DNA from: an uncultured Campylobacter sp.
GTDB taxonomy: Bacteria > Campylobacterota > Campylobacteria > Campylobacterales > Campylobacteraceae
Direction: 5' to 3'
DNA length: 15,354 nucleotides
Assembly: GCA_949294425.1 (NCBI GenBank)
Contig: CASFHJ010000180.1
Span: forward strand, 1-15,354
The notes under the pieces were generated by a model. It had not been told where the DNA came from, ran no database searches, and worked only from the letters and a program-made list of their open reading frames with translations. Positions 1 to 7,428 of the stretch are shown here, in pieces (positions within the stretch are counted from its first letter, which is position 1; each line of letters starts with the position of its first letter). Position numbers and translations under genes: made by a program.

Positions 1-1135
1 TTATCCTTATAACATCGCTTTCATAAACTCTGCCAAGATCCTTTGGATCTATTGGTAGATACGGCACAGACCAGCTTTTAAGCTCTTTTTCTTTGTGATA
101 AGCCATGCCCTTAGCAATGGCGTCTTGATGAGATCCTGAAAAGGCTGCAAAAACTAGCTTACCAGAGTAAGGCTGTCTTTCATAAACACTCATCTTGCTA
201 ACCCTTTCATAAAGCCTTGTTATGCTTGGTATATCGCTAAAATCAAGCTTAGAATCCACCCCGTGAGTGTGTAAATTTAAGGCTAGGGTTATTAAGTCTA
301 CATTTCCTGTTCTTTCTCCATTGCCAAAAAGAGTGCCTTCAATCCTATCAGCTCCTGCTAAAAGCCCAAGCTCAGCAGCAGCCACAGCACAACCTCTGTC
401 ATTGTGAGGGTGTAAGGATATTAAAACGCAGTCTCTTTTGTTTAGATTTTCTGAGATAAACTCAACCTGACAAGCATAAATATGTGCTAGACTCATTTCC
501 ACAGTGGCTGGTAAATTTATAATAGCCTTTTTATCCTTGCTAGGCTCTAAAATTTCAAGAACTTCATTGCAAACATCTAGGGCATAGTCTATTTCTGTGC
601 CTGTGAAGCTTTCTGGAGAGTATTCAAAATAAAAATTTCCCTTTGTTTGCTTGGCTAATTCTTTTACGCATAAGGCACCATCTGTGGCTATTTTTTTGAC
701 CTCTTGCTTACTTTTTTTAAAAACCTGCTCTCTTTGTGCAAAAGAGGTTGAATTATAAAAATGAACTATGGCATTTTTGCAACCCTCTAGGCTTTGAAAG
801 GTTTTTTTTATGATATGTTCTCTGGCCTGGGTTAAAACCTGTATGCTTACATCATCTGGGATTAAATCTTCTTGTATCAGTCTTCTTACGAAGTCAAATT
901 CAGTTTGTGAGGCTGCTGGAAAACCAACCTCTATCTGTTTAAAACCTAGTTTTACAAGTAGTTTAAAAAAGTCAAGTTTTTCCTCTAAATTCATAGGCGT
1001 AATTAGGGCTTGGTTTCCATCTCTTAAGTCCACGCTACACCAAATGGGTGCTTCTTGTATAAATTCTTTCTTGCTCCATTTTAAGCTTTCTTTTGGAGGC
1101 ATGTAGTAGCCTCTTTGGTATTTTTTATAATCCAT
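1..1135 (-). CDS. leuA: 2-isopropylmalate synthase, type 2 (partial, C-terminus beyond window)
   Basis: Catalyses the first committed step of leucine synthesis: acetyl-CoA plus 2-oxoisovalerate gives 2-isopropylmalate, in the cytoplasm. The frame is open from an ATG at 1135 to the left edge, giving 378 visible codons; the long LeuA2 form is about 560 residues, so the C-terminal part, including the leucine-sensing regulatory domain, is outside the window. I translated this myself. Near the N-terminus are [16 protein letters not shown], with the metal-binding and catalytic D-R-D-G-N-Q motif, then IEVGFPAAS. Further on are SLHPHNDRG, which carries the metal-ligand histidines, and [15 protein letters not shown], all typical of the HMGL-like TIM barrel. 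The N-terminal [10 protein letters not shown] is typical of the long subfamily rather than the short LeuA1. AGGA lies just upstream of the ATG. A promoter candidate and a hairpin in the 99-bp gap suggest transcription separate from luxS. Family assignment is secure; citramalate or homocitrate synthase is unlikely given these motifs. Confidence 0.92.
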   Translation of the reverse strand, partial: MDYKKYQRGYYMPPKESLKWSKKEFIQEAPIWCSVDLRDGNQALITPMNLEEKLDFFKLLVKLGFKQIEVGFPAASQTEFDFVRRLIQEDLIPDDVSIQVLTQAREHIIKKTFQSLEGCKNAIVHFYNSTSFAQREQVFKKSKQEVKKIATDGALCVKELAKQTKGNFYFEYSPESFTGTEIDYALDVCNEVLEILEPSKDKKAIINLPATVEMSLAHIYACQVEFISENLNKRDCVLISLHPHNDRGCAVAAAELGLLAGADRIEGTLFGNGERTGNVDLITLALNLHTHGVDSKLDFSDIPSITRLYERVSKMSVYERQPYSGKLVFAAFSGSHQDAIAKGMAYHKEKELKSWSVPYLPIDPKDLGRVYESDVIRI

Positions 1136-1159
1136 TTTATCCTACTTAAATTTTGTTTT

Positions 1160-1168
1160 ATTTTAGCA
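1160..1168 (-). promoter_or_regulatory. Candidate extended -10 promoter for leuA
   Basis: On the minus strand this reads TGCTAAAAT, a TGn extended -10 with hexamer TAAAAT (five of six matches to TATAAT). It lies about 25 nt before the leuA ATG and is surrounded by A/T-rich DNA. Campylobacter sigma-70 promoters typically lack a clear -35 box, and none is visible here. This is inferred from pattern only. Confidence 0.4.
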
Positions 1169-1214
1169 TTTTATTTTATATTTACTAGCTTAAAAAGCTA
1201 AGTTTAAGGGTGAT

Positions 1215-1235
1215 AGAGTTTCAAAATGAAACTCT
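1215..1235 (-). terminator. Hairpin at the 3' end of luxS, possible terminator
   Basis: A perfect 8-bp inverted repeat (AGAGTTTC and GAAACTCT with a 5-nt loop) starts at the last base of the luxS stop codon. On the minus strand it is not followed by a U run, so it is not a textbook intrinsic terminator; it may instead stabilise the 3' end of the mRNA. A second, weaker inverted repeat (TAGCTT/AAGCTA, 1186-1200) lies just beyond it. Confidence 0.4.
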
Positions 1236-1726
1236 TAAGCGAAGTCTTTCAGCAGCAGTTTTTGAGTGTCCATTATGCCTATTTTAGAGTTTAAAACCTT
1301 TTGTGCTATTTCATGGGCTTCATTTATGGAGTGCATTTTGCAAGTGCCACATTGATACTCGTTTGCTTCTGGAATTTCTTTTGAATTTAAGACATCTTGC
1401 ATACTTTTTTCCCAAGCCTCTTTTACTTCCTCATCGCTAGGTTGTCCTATCAAGCTCATGTAAAAGCCTGTCCTACAGCCCATAGGAGATATGTCTATGA
1501 TTTCTACCTTTGCCTTTTGGTTTAAATGCTCTCTCATAAAACCTGCAAACAAATGCTCTAAGGTGTGTATCCCTTTTTCTGGTAAAATTTCTTTGTTTGG
1601 TAGACAAAAGCGAAGATCATATACGCTGATTATATCTCCTTTTGGAGTGTGCATGGTCTTTGCTAAACGCACGGCTGGTGCTGGCATGATTGTATGATCA
1701 ACCTTAAAACTATCTAATAAAGGCAT
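1235..1726 (-). CDS. luxS: S-ribosylhomocysteine lyase LuxS
   Basis: Cleaves S-ribosylhomocysteine to homocysteine and 4,5-dihydroxy-2,3-pentanedione, the AI-2 precursor, as part of the activated methyl cycle in the cytoplasm. At 163 residues it is normal length. The metal-binding HTLEH motif is at residues 54-58 (ligands H54 and H58, catalytic E57). The catalytic cysteine is C84 in PMGCRTGFY, and the third metal ligand is C126 in CGTC. These positions agree with the well-studied Bacillus enzyme, and nothing essential is missing. The ATG at 1726 is preceded at 5 nt by a strong AAGGAG. The gene lies 34 bp downstream of the dcuC stop with no obvious promoter of its own, so it may be co-transcribed with dcuC. 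No functional link between the two is evident; the 3' hairpin suggests the transcript ends here. Confidence 0.97.
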   Translation of the reverse strand: MPLLDSFKVDHTIMPAPAVRLAKTMHTPKGDIISVYDLRFCLPNKEILPEKGIHTLEHLFAGFMREHLNQKAKVEIIDISPMGCRTGFYMSLIGQPSDEEVKEAWEKSMQDVLNSKEIPEANEYQCGTCKMHSINEAHEIAQKVLNSKIGIMDTQKLLLKDFA

Positions 1727-1731
1727 TTTTT

Positions 1732-1737
1732 CTCCTT
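1732..1737 (-). promoter_or_regulatory. Ribosome binding site of luxS
   Basis: AAGGAG on the minus strand, 5 nt before the luxS ATG. It is one of the two strongest Shine-Dalgarno matches in the window and fixes the start codon. Confidence 0.75.
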
Positions 1738-1760
1738 CTTATAAAATTTCAAAAAGTATA

Positions 1761-3365
1761 TCAAAAAATAGTAAAAGAATAAGCCACAAGTATATTAACA
1801 AGCATTCCAAGCAGTAAAAGTGGAGTGCTTCTTTTTACTATGCTTATAGGACTTAGCTTTGCGTATCCTGCAAGGATTAAGATCCCGCCTGATATAGGAG
1901 AGGCAGCACGCCCTAAACAAGAAGCTATCTCTATGGGTAAAACAAGCACTATGGGAGGGATTGAAAGCTTTGTAGCTATTTCAGGAGCTAGTTTGCCAAA
2001 GGCGTTAAAAGCAGCTATGCCAGAACCCATTATCACAGAGGCAAAATACACTAAAAAGCTTAGGATTGTTATGCTTAGTATTATGGCTGAAGCACCCATA
2101 TTTGAAACAGCATTAGCGAGTATGGAAATTCCGCCAAGAGCCTTTATGCCCTCAGCAAAGATACCTGCTGCTATTATGATAGATACTACGCTTACAAAAA
2201 TTTCAGCCATAGCCTTTAGTATTACTAGCATATCTTGTGAGAGTTTTTTAGCGTCTTTGTGTCTTATAAATTGTATTAAAAAAACTATGGCTATACTTAT
2301 GAAATTTGCAGTGATTACATCTAGTTTTAAATCCAAAAAATAAGCAGAAAATAAAAATATTATAGGAAGCCAAGGCAAAAATATATAAAAAGTAGGGCAG
2401 TTTGGATCCTTAATCTCTAAAATTTCAACATTTTCTTGATTTAAGCCCTTTTTAGCATCTTTTTTATCCACGTAAGAGTAGTAAATGGGTATGGCTAGTG
2501 CTATAACTAAGACATAGGCTAAGACAGAGTAAAGTTGGTAGTTTAAAAAGACGCTTATAACATCTTCTCCCACCATTTCAGCCATATTTATGGAATTTCC
2601 GTCCTTAGGACCATAATCAAGAGCTATTAAAGAAAGCACAGATACAGCACTTAAAGGGCTTATTTTAAGTGAGATTAAGACAGGATAAATACAGGCTAAA
2701 AGTAAGATCAAAAGCCCAGCATAAGATGAGATAACTATCTTTAAAGCCATTCCTACTACAAAAACTCCGCTTAAAACAAGGTATTTGTTTGAAATTTTAG
2801 CTAAGGGCTTGTTTGCTATGTAAGCTAGTTTAGCCGAGGCGTTTATATGCTTCATGTAAGCAGCAAAACCAGCCACTGACATTATTATAAGTCCAACTCC
2901 GGCTAAATTTTTCTTAAAGCTTTGTGTTATGAAAGTAAAGCAATCAAGTATATTTGTAAAAAAAGAAATATCTTCTAAATCTCTTTTGCTTCCGGGTATT
3001 AAGCTACCATTTAGATAAAAGGCTGACATTAAGATAAATACACCTGAGACAAAAAAGACAAAGATGGGATTGTAGTTTTTTAATACCAAATACCCAACCA
3101 CGACCACAAAAAAGATACTTATAAACAGGTATAAAAAATTCATCAAGCCCTTAAGATCTTGCAAGAGCTTTAAATAGCTTTCATTTTCTAAACTTAGCTG
3201 CGTGATTTGCGGTATGAAAATTTTATTTAAATAAAGAGCTAAAAGCAAAACACAAAATGATAAGAGCAAGAAAAAAATCTTTACACTCCTTTTTTTAAAG
3301 GCATAAAAAGAGGAAAAAAAGAGCATGCTCAAAAAGCTTAGGCTATAAAAGATGGTAGCTAACAC
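1761..3365 (-). CDS. dcuC: DcuC-family C4-dicarboxylate transporter with N-terminal extension
   Basis: Inner-membrane carrier of the DcuC family, which in E. coli mainly exports succinate during fumarate respiration. Stretches matching the E. coli protein as I know it include GFAAYMKHI, then NKPLAKISNKYL, the LDYGPKDGN region, and near the C-terminus VIMGSG-AAFNAFGKLAPE, LGRAASPISG and AKLSPISIVKR. Most of the protein is hydrophobic, with a dozen or more membrane segments. The length is 534 residues against about 460 for E. coli DcuC. The excess is all at the N-terminus: roughly 74 residues with two hydrophobic segments (about 3-23 and 29-50). The first codon is GTG at 3365, with AAGGA 7 nt upstream. 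An internal ATG at 3143 (M75), preceded by AAGGG, would give a conventional 460-residue carrier, so the true start is open. A 91-bp gap and a promoter candidate separate it from the maf genes. Substrate is inferred from family only. Confidence 0.85.
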   Translation of the reverse strand: MLATIFYSLSFLSMLFFSSFYAFKKRSVKIFFLLLSFCVLLLALYLNKIFIPQITQLSLENESYLKLLQDLKGLMNFLYLFISIFFVVVVGYLVLKNYNPIFVFFVSGVFILMSAFYLNGSLIPGSKRDLEDISFFTNILDCFTFITQSFKKNLAGVGLIIMSVAGFAAYMKHINASAKLAYIANKPLAKISNKYLVLSGVFVVGMALKIVISSYAGLLILLLACIYPVLISLKISPLSAVSVLSLIALDYGPKDGNSINMAEMVGEDVISVFLNYQLYSVLAYVLVIALAIPIYYSYVDKKDAKKGLNQENVEILEIKDPNCPTFYIFLPWLPIIFLFSAYFLDLKLDVITANFISIAIVFLIQFIRHKDAKKLSQDMLVILKAMAEIFVSVVSIIIAAGIFAEGIKALGGISILANAVSNMGASAIILSITILSFLVYFASVIMGSGIAAFNAFGKLAPEIATKLSIPPIVLVLPIEIASCLGRAASPISGGILILAGYAKLSPISIVKRSTPLLLLGMLVNILVAYSFTIF

Positions 3366-3386
3366 AAAAAAATCCTTTTTACTTTC

Positions 3387-3392
3387 ATTCTA
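3387..3392 (-). promoter_or_regulatory. Candidate -10 box for dcuC
   Basis: TAGAAT on the minus strand, preceded by TG, lies about 22 nt upstream of the GTG start in the 91-bp spacer after the maf block. No -35 box is clear. If real, it uncouples dcuC and possibly luxS from the long upstream operon, and it supports translation beginning at the upstream GTG rather than at the internal ATG. Confidence 0.35.
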
Positions 3393-3403
3393 CACTTTTT
3401 TCT

Positions 3404-3424
3404 ATCTTTTTTGATAAAAAAGAT
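3404..3424. other. AT-only inverted repeat between mafC and dcuC
   Basis: A perfect 9-bp inverted repeat (ATCTTTTTT, 3-nt loop, AAAAAAGAT) lies in the spacer after the last maf. A T7 run follows on the plus-strand side (3430-3436), so as a terminator it would face plus-strand transcription, where there is no gene. In the direction of the operon there is no U run after it. With only one G/C pair per arm it is a weak structure and could be chance in such AT-rich DNA. Confidence 0.25.
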
Positions 3425-3456
3425 AATAATTTTTTTGTGAGCTGTTTAAATTTTGC

Positions 3457-5364
3457 TTAGATTAGCTTTCTTTTTTCTAGTAGCTCTCTAAGCGGCACTA
3501 TGGCTGCTTTGAAAACTCCATTTTGAAGTAAAGTTAGATTATGCACCTCATCAACCCAAGCCTCATGTGCGTAAATCCAAGCTACCATTTTATTTTGCTT
3601 ATCTTCTTCAGAAAGCACATTTTGAAGATAAAGTGGTGCTAAAGAGCTTTCATAGTGAAACAAGCTAGGTCCTAAGGCTTCTGCTAAAAAGGCGTATTTT
3701 TTAGTGCCAAGCTTTCTTTTTATCTTGTCTAAATTCTCATAAACTAAGCTTATGCTAAGCTTTGCCTTATTTTTTTCAGGGTGTATAAAGGCTGACATTT
3801 GCTTTGAAATTCTCCTACAATCCCTAGCTAAATTTTCTCCCCTTCTTTGATAGGATTTTATCTTTTTATAAGCATCTAATAAGAGCTTGTTTTGATGTTC
3901 TCTTTTGTAAGGTCTTACCTTTGTAAGAGGTTTTTTTATCTCCTTTGTTAAAAGCTCCTCGCAACACTCTTTAAAGGGTTTTTCTATGCTGTGTTCTATC
4001 CTAGCACCGCCTTCTGTGGCGTTGTAGATATTGTGATGAAGTTTAGCTCTTTCAAAAAAGCTTTCAAAGATAGTTTTAAATAAATACCACACCTCAGTGG
4101 TTTTCACAGTTCCAATACCCCCGTAAGCCTTAACTATATGCTTTGCTAGGCGATTTGTTTCCTCTTGTGATTTTTTCTCTCCTCTAGAATAAGACTTAGA
4201 ATGCCCCTTATCATCTTTGCCAAAGGCTAAATCTTGCCCTATTAAAATGATATTTTTATGCTTTAATTGAGCAGCTAAGATAAAAGCCATGTGAGCAACA
4301 GACATGCCAGATAGGCTGTGGTATTCTCTTATATCCATATCAGTAGCTAGGGCAAGTGTTTTTGGAGTGAGTATGTAATCTACCTTTTTTCTTTCAAAAT
4401 GCTCTATTGTTTTTGGGTGAGTTAAGGCTAGGGCTATGAAAAGCACGTTTTTATCAAAGTCTTTGAAATCATTATCAAAAAATTCAGAAGTAGCCGCCAC
4501 TCTTTCTAAGCTTAGCACGTAATCAGGCTTGATATTATGCTTTGCAAGGACGGGATAAGAGGCATCTAAGCAAAAGATACTAGCCTTATTTGCATACTTT
4601 TTTAAAAGCTTAAGTTGCTTATCAAGGCTTGGTCCTGTTGCTACTATGATAGCTGTTTCTACCTTGCCCCTTCTTTTTTGCAAAAGCTCTTCTAAGGAGG
4701 CGTGAGTTAGCATTTTTGGTAGGTGTCTTATGAAGTGATCTATGCCTATTAAGGCGTCTTTTGGGTCGTTTCCATTTTTCATGGAGTTAGAGATCATTTG
4801 CTGCTTGTTTATGGAATTTACATTCAAGATGTCTTTTTTATACCTTTCATAAAAGGAGCAATTAAGTTCTAAATCATAAGAGCGGTAAAGCAAGGCTAAA
4901 CGCCCAGTATTAAATAAAAAATCCGCCACAGCGCTGTTGTGATTAGGGCTATGTATAAGGCAAAATCTCACATTATATAAGTCCTGTGAGAAATCAACCA
5001 AGCAAAGTGCTATAAAAATAAGTTCTAATTCCTTTTCAAAAACCACTACCCTTTTGTGCTCTTTATTTTGAAGTAAAGCCTTGTATAAAAGTGCATTTCC
5101 TATGCCGTAGAAAAAAAGAGTTGGAAATTTAGCCTTTTTTTTGTTAATATCCTCTATCTTTTCCTTTAGCTCTTCAAGAGGTCTAGCATACATCTTTTCT
5201 CTGGTTTTAAGCTCTGTTATATTTAAATTTAAAGGCTCGTATAAATCAAAAAAAGGCTCAAATTTTTTGGTATTTTTAATCTTTTTTAGGCTTTTAACAA
5301 GTGGCTCATAAAGTCTAGCCTTCATACAGGCTAGGTTTTTATCAAAAATCTCGGTTTTTTTCAT
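3457..5364 (-). CDS. Motility accessory factor (Maf/DUF115), third copy (mafC)
   Basis: Maf-family protein of 635 residues. Maf proteins take part in transfer of nonulosonic acids such as pseudaminic acid onto flagellin in Campylobacter, Helicobacter and Aeromonas; the acceptor and sugar here are unknown. Visible family features are FYGIGNALL (about 86-94), NGNDPKDAL (about 197-205), ATGPSLDKQL starting the MptE-like DUF115 core (GPSL at 244-247), the SLER motif near 285-288, IGQDLAFG (GQDLA 376-380) and NATEGGARI followed by EKPFKECCEELL. The C-terminal ~150 residues are charged and helical. ATG start with AAAGGA upstream, 15 nt after the mafB stop. At residues 413-418 (AYGGIG) it has a G5 run (4118-4122) exactly where mafB has a G9 tract. 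No gene number is assigned because Maf paralogues are not reliably orthologous between species. Confidence 0.9.
   Translation of the reverse strand: MKKTEIFDKNLACMKARLYEPLVKSLKKIKNTKKFEPFFDLYEPLNLNITELKTREKMYARPLEELKEKIEDINKKKAKFPTLFFYGIGNALLYKALLQNKEHKRVVVFEKELELIFIALCLVDFSQDLYNVRFCLIHSPNHNSAVADFLFNTGRLALLYRSYDLELNCSFYERYKKDILNVNSINKQQMISNSMKNGNDPKDALIGIDHFIRHLPKMLTHASLEELLQKRRGKVETAIIVATGPSLDKQLKLLKKYANKASIFCLDASYPVLAKHNIKPDYVLSLERVAATSEFFDNDFKDFDKNVLFIALALTHPKTIEHFERKKVDYILTPKTLALATDMDIREYHSLSGMSVAHMAFILAAQLKHKNIILIGQDLAFGKDDKGHSKSYSRGEKKSQEETNRLAKHIVKAYGGIGTVKTTEVWYLFKTIFESFFERAKLHHNIYNATEGGARIEHSIEKPFKECCEELLTKEIKKPLTKVRPYKREHQNKLLLDAYKKIKSYQRRGENLARDCRRISKQMSAFIHPEKNKAKLSISLVYENLDKIKRKLGTKKYAFLAEALGPSLFHYESSLAPLYLQNVLSEEDKQNKMVAWIYAHEAWVDEVHNLTLLQNGVFKAAIVPLRELLEKRKLI
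3948..3988 (-). repeat. Maf-conserved 41-nt block, mafC copy
   Basis: Encodes the IEKPFKECCEELL region. It differs from the mafB copy (6006-6046) at 2 of 41 positions, far less than the flanking sequence of the two genes. Confidence 0.6.
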
Positions 5365-5379
5365 TATTTATCCTTTGGG

Positions 5380-7428
5380 CTAATAAAAAACAGCTTGGCA
5401 AAGCATACGTGTAAGTATTTGTCTAAACGATAAAGCATTTGCCTCAACCCCCCCCCCGTTTATGATCTTAGTGCTTAGCTTTTCTATTTTTACAAGTCTT
5501 TTTTCAAAGCCTCTGTTTAAAAGCTCATCTTTTAAATTTTTTACATCTCTTAAAAGGCTTTGTTTTTGTTCTTTTAAAGCACCTCTAAAATAATCGACAA
5601 ATAAGACATTTTCTTTAAAGATCAAATACATCTTAAAAAGCCTATCCTCCTCATTTTTAATGGGAAGAGTGTAGCATTTAGCAAGATGGAGTATGAGTTG
5701 GTTATTTAGGGACTGAAGTATTTCTGAGGTATAAAAAAATTCACAAGGATCTAGTAAAAAGGCTCTTAGCTTGTCAAAGTCATTTATCTCATCTTCCATA
5801 TCCTTTTCATACTCTTTTAGCTCTGAGTTTTTATATAGCTCTAGCTTTTTGCTAAGCTTAGCTAACTTTTCGATGAGGTTTTTTTCCTCTTTTTCGCAGT
5901 GTTTAGCACAGAGTAAAATTCTAAAATAAGCCTTTAGCATACGCTCATCTTCTTGCTTTTTACTAGGAAGCTTTATCTTAGCTAGAGGTCTTTGTATCTT
6001 TTGTGTTAAAAGCTCCTCGCAACACTCTTTAAAAGGCTTTTCTATGGTATGATTTATCCTTAAGCCCCCTTCTGTGGCATTATAAACCTTGATCTTTTTT
6101 GAACCAGCATTATAAAAGCTTATTATGGTTTCAAAGCCGTCCTTAAAGATCTTCCAAACAATATGCGTTTGCACCATATGCCCCCCCCCGTAAGCCTCTA
6201 TCTCAAAGGGCGCGTATAAAGAGCTTTCAAAAGTAGAGCTATTTTGATACTCGTCTGGGTGCGAATTTCCATTTTCAGCGTAAGCTAGATCTTGACCTAT
6301 TAATATCACAGATTCACAGCCCATATCTACTGCTAAAATTAAATTCATATGAGCCACAGAGGACATATAATCTAAGTAGCCATAAGCACTAAAGCCCATG
6401 TAGTATTGAAAGGCTAGTAAGCGGCAAATGGAGACGTATTTTCTCTTACGCTCGTTTAGATACTTATAAGCATTTGGGTGCACTATGCTAAGTGGTAAAA
6501 AAACTATCTCATCATCAAAGTCGCCAAAGTCGTGGTTGAAAAATTCAGCGGTTAGCTCTGTTCTTTCAAGCATACTTACGTAATCAGGCTTTATGCCGTA
6601 TTTATAAAGTATGGGATAAGCAGAGTCAGCACAAAAGATCAAGGCTTTGTCTCTATACTCTTTTAGAAGCGGAAGTTGCTTTATGAGAGAGGGACCTGTG
6701 GAGACTATGATAGCTGTTTTGCTTACATTTTTTCTAGCTTTTAAAAGATCTCTTAGGCTTGAGTTTGTGAGTTTGTCTTTTAAATTTAAGACGTATTGTG
6801 AAATTCCTTGCAAGGCATCATAAGGATCGTTTCCGTTTGTTAAAATAGCGTTTTTTATAGCCTCTGTTATCATTTTGTTTATGGATAAAATTTCATCTTG
6901 GAATTTTTCATAATAAGAAGTGCTTATATCCATGAAGTAAGTTCTGCTGTAAGTATAAAAAACGCCTCCGGGTGCAAAGACTTGAAATAAGGCGTTGTAA
7001 TCAACATCTTTTGATATGGCTATGGCGATTTTATTTGCGCTTAATTCCTTTGTGAAATCAACAAGATGAAAGATCAAATAAAGCAATTCAAATTCTCTTT
7101 CAAAAACCAAGATACGCTCTAGGTTTGGATTTTGACAAAGTCCCTTAAATAAAAGCCCATTACCAAAGCCATAAAAGGTTAAAACCTTGTAATACCTATA
7201 ATCACTGCCATATCTTTGTAAATTATTTTCAAGTTCTTTTATGGGGTCTTTGTATATTTTTTTATTATCTCTTAGGTCTAAAAAATTTATATCTAAAGGA
7301 TCTTTTCCTAAAAGCACCTTGTAAAGTTTTGGCTCTTTTATCTCTCTAAGCTTTTCTCTAAAATATGGCACCTGTATGCAGTTTAGATTTTTTTTGAAAA
7401 GCTCTTTTTGTTCCTTGCTAAATTTCAA
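5380..7428 (-). CDS. Motility accessory factor (Maf/DUF115), second copy with two poly-G tracts (mafB)
   Basis: Maf-family protein of 682 residues, the longest of the three copies. Core features are FYGFGNGLL (about 85-93), NGNDPYDAL (198-206), STGPSLIKQL (GPSL 245-248), an MLER motif near 286-289, IGQDLAYAE (GQDLA 378-382) and NATEGGLRI (450-458) followed by EKPFKECCEELL. Two homopolymer tracts lie in the coding strand. G9 at 6181-6189 encodes Gly414-416 inside the core, and G10 at 5448-5457 encodes Gly658-660 plus the first base of Val661, 22 codons before the stop. Both are in frame here, so this copy reads as expressed. Changes in the first would truncate the protein; changes in the second alter only the tail. 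The start is TTG, overlapping the mafA stop as TTGA, with AAAGGA 6 nt upstream. An A8 run lies at codons 12-14. Likely role is flagellin glycosylation, subject to phase variation. Confidence 0.9.
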   Translation of the reverse strand: MKFSKEQKELFKKNLNCIQVPYFREKLREIKEPKLYKVLLGKDPLDINFLDLRDNKKIYKDPIKELENNLQRYGSDYRYYKVLTFYGFGNGLLFKGLCQNPNLERILVFEREFELLYLIFHLVDFTKELSANKIAIAISKDVDYNALFQVFAPGGVFYTYSRTYFMDISTSYYEKFQDEILSINKMITEAIKNAILTNGNDPYDALQGISQYVLNLKDKLTNSSLRDLLKARKNVSKTAIIVSTGPSLIKQLPLLKEYRDKALIFCADSAYPILYKYGIKPDYVSMLERTELTAEFFNHDFGDFDDEIVFLPLSIVHPNAYKYLNERKRKYVSICRLLAFQYYMGFSAYGYLDYMSSVAHMNLILAVDMGCESVILIGQDLAYAENGNSHPDEYQNSSTFESSLYAPFEIEAYGGGHMVQTHIVWKIFKDGFETIISFYNAGSKKIKVYNATEGGLRINHTIEKPFKECCEELLTQKIQRPLAKIKLPSKKQEDERMLKAYFRILLCAKHCEKEEKNLIEKLAKLSKKLELYKNSELKEYEKDMEDEINDFDKLRAFLLDPCEFFYTSEILQSLNNQLILHLAKCYTLPIKNEEDRLFKMYLIFKENVLFVDYFRGALKEQKQSLLRDVKNLKDELLNRGFEKRLVKIEKLSTKIINGGGVEANALSFRQILTRMLCQAVFY
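5448..5457 (-). repeat. G10 tract near the 3' end of mafB (contingency locus)
   Basis: Ten consecutive C on the plus strand, G10 in the coding strand. As read, the protein ends 22 codons later at TAG (5380-5382). By my reading, G9 would give a different 27-residue tail (687 residues total) whose TAA stop overlaps the mafC ATG as TAATG. G11 would stop immediately after the tract, at 661 residues. G tracts of this length are known to be slippery in Campylobacter. Confidence 0.85.
6006..6046 (-). repeat. Maf-conserved 41-nt block, mafB copy
   Basis: Middle member of three near-identical blocks over the EKPFKECCEELL region. It has 2 mismatches to mafC (3948-3988) and 2 different mismatches to mafA (7802-7842). 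Confidence 0.6.
6181..6189 (-). repeat. G9 tract inside the Maf core of mafB (contingency locus)
   Basis: Nine consecutive C on the plus strand, coding for Gly414-416 between EAY and HMV. As read it is in frame. By my reading, G10 reaches a TAA after about 12 codons and G8 reaches a TAA after about 18 codons, so either single-base change removes the C-terminal 40% of the protein. It acts as an on/off switch if it slips. Confidence 0.85.

Noticed and set aside
810..1106. Plus-strand frame opposite leuA
   Set aside because: Antisense of the conserved LeuA2 N-terminal barrel; no start context.
1825..2343. 172-codon plus-strand open frame opposite dcuC
   Set aside because: It mirrors the codons of a clearly homologous membrane transporter, has no ribosome binding site of note and resembles no family I know.
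3404..3436. Inverted repeat plus T7 run as the operon terminator after mafC
   Set aside because: The T run lies on the wrong side for minus-strand transcription and the stem is almost all A/T; kept only as a low-confidence structure.
7388..7395. A8 run near the 5' end of mafB as a third contingency tract
   Set aside because: Runs of seven or eight A/T are frequent throughout this window, including 7721-7728 in mafA, so length alone is not evidence of switching.
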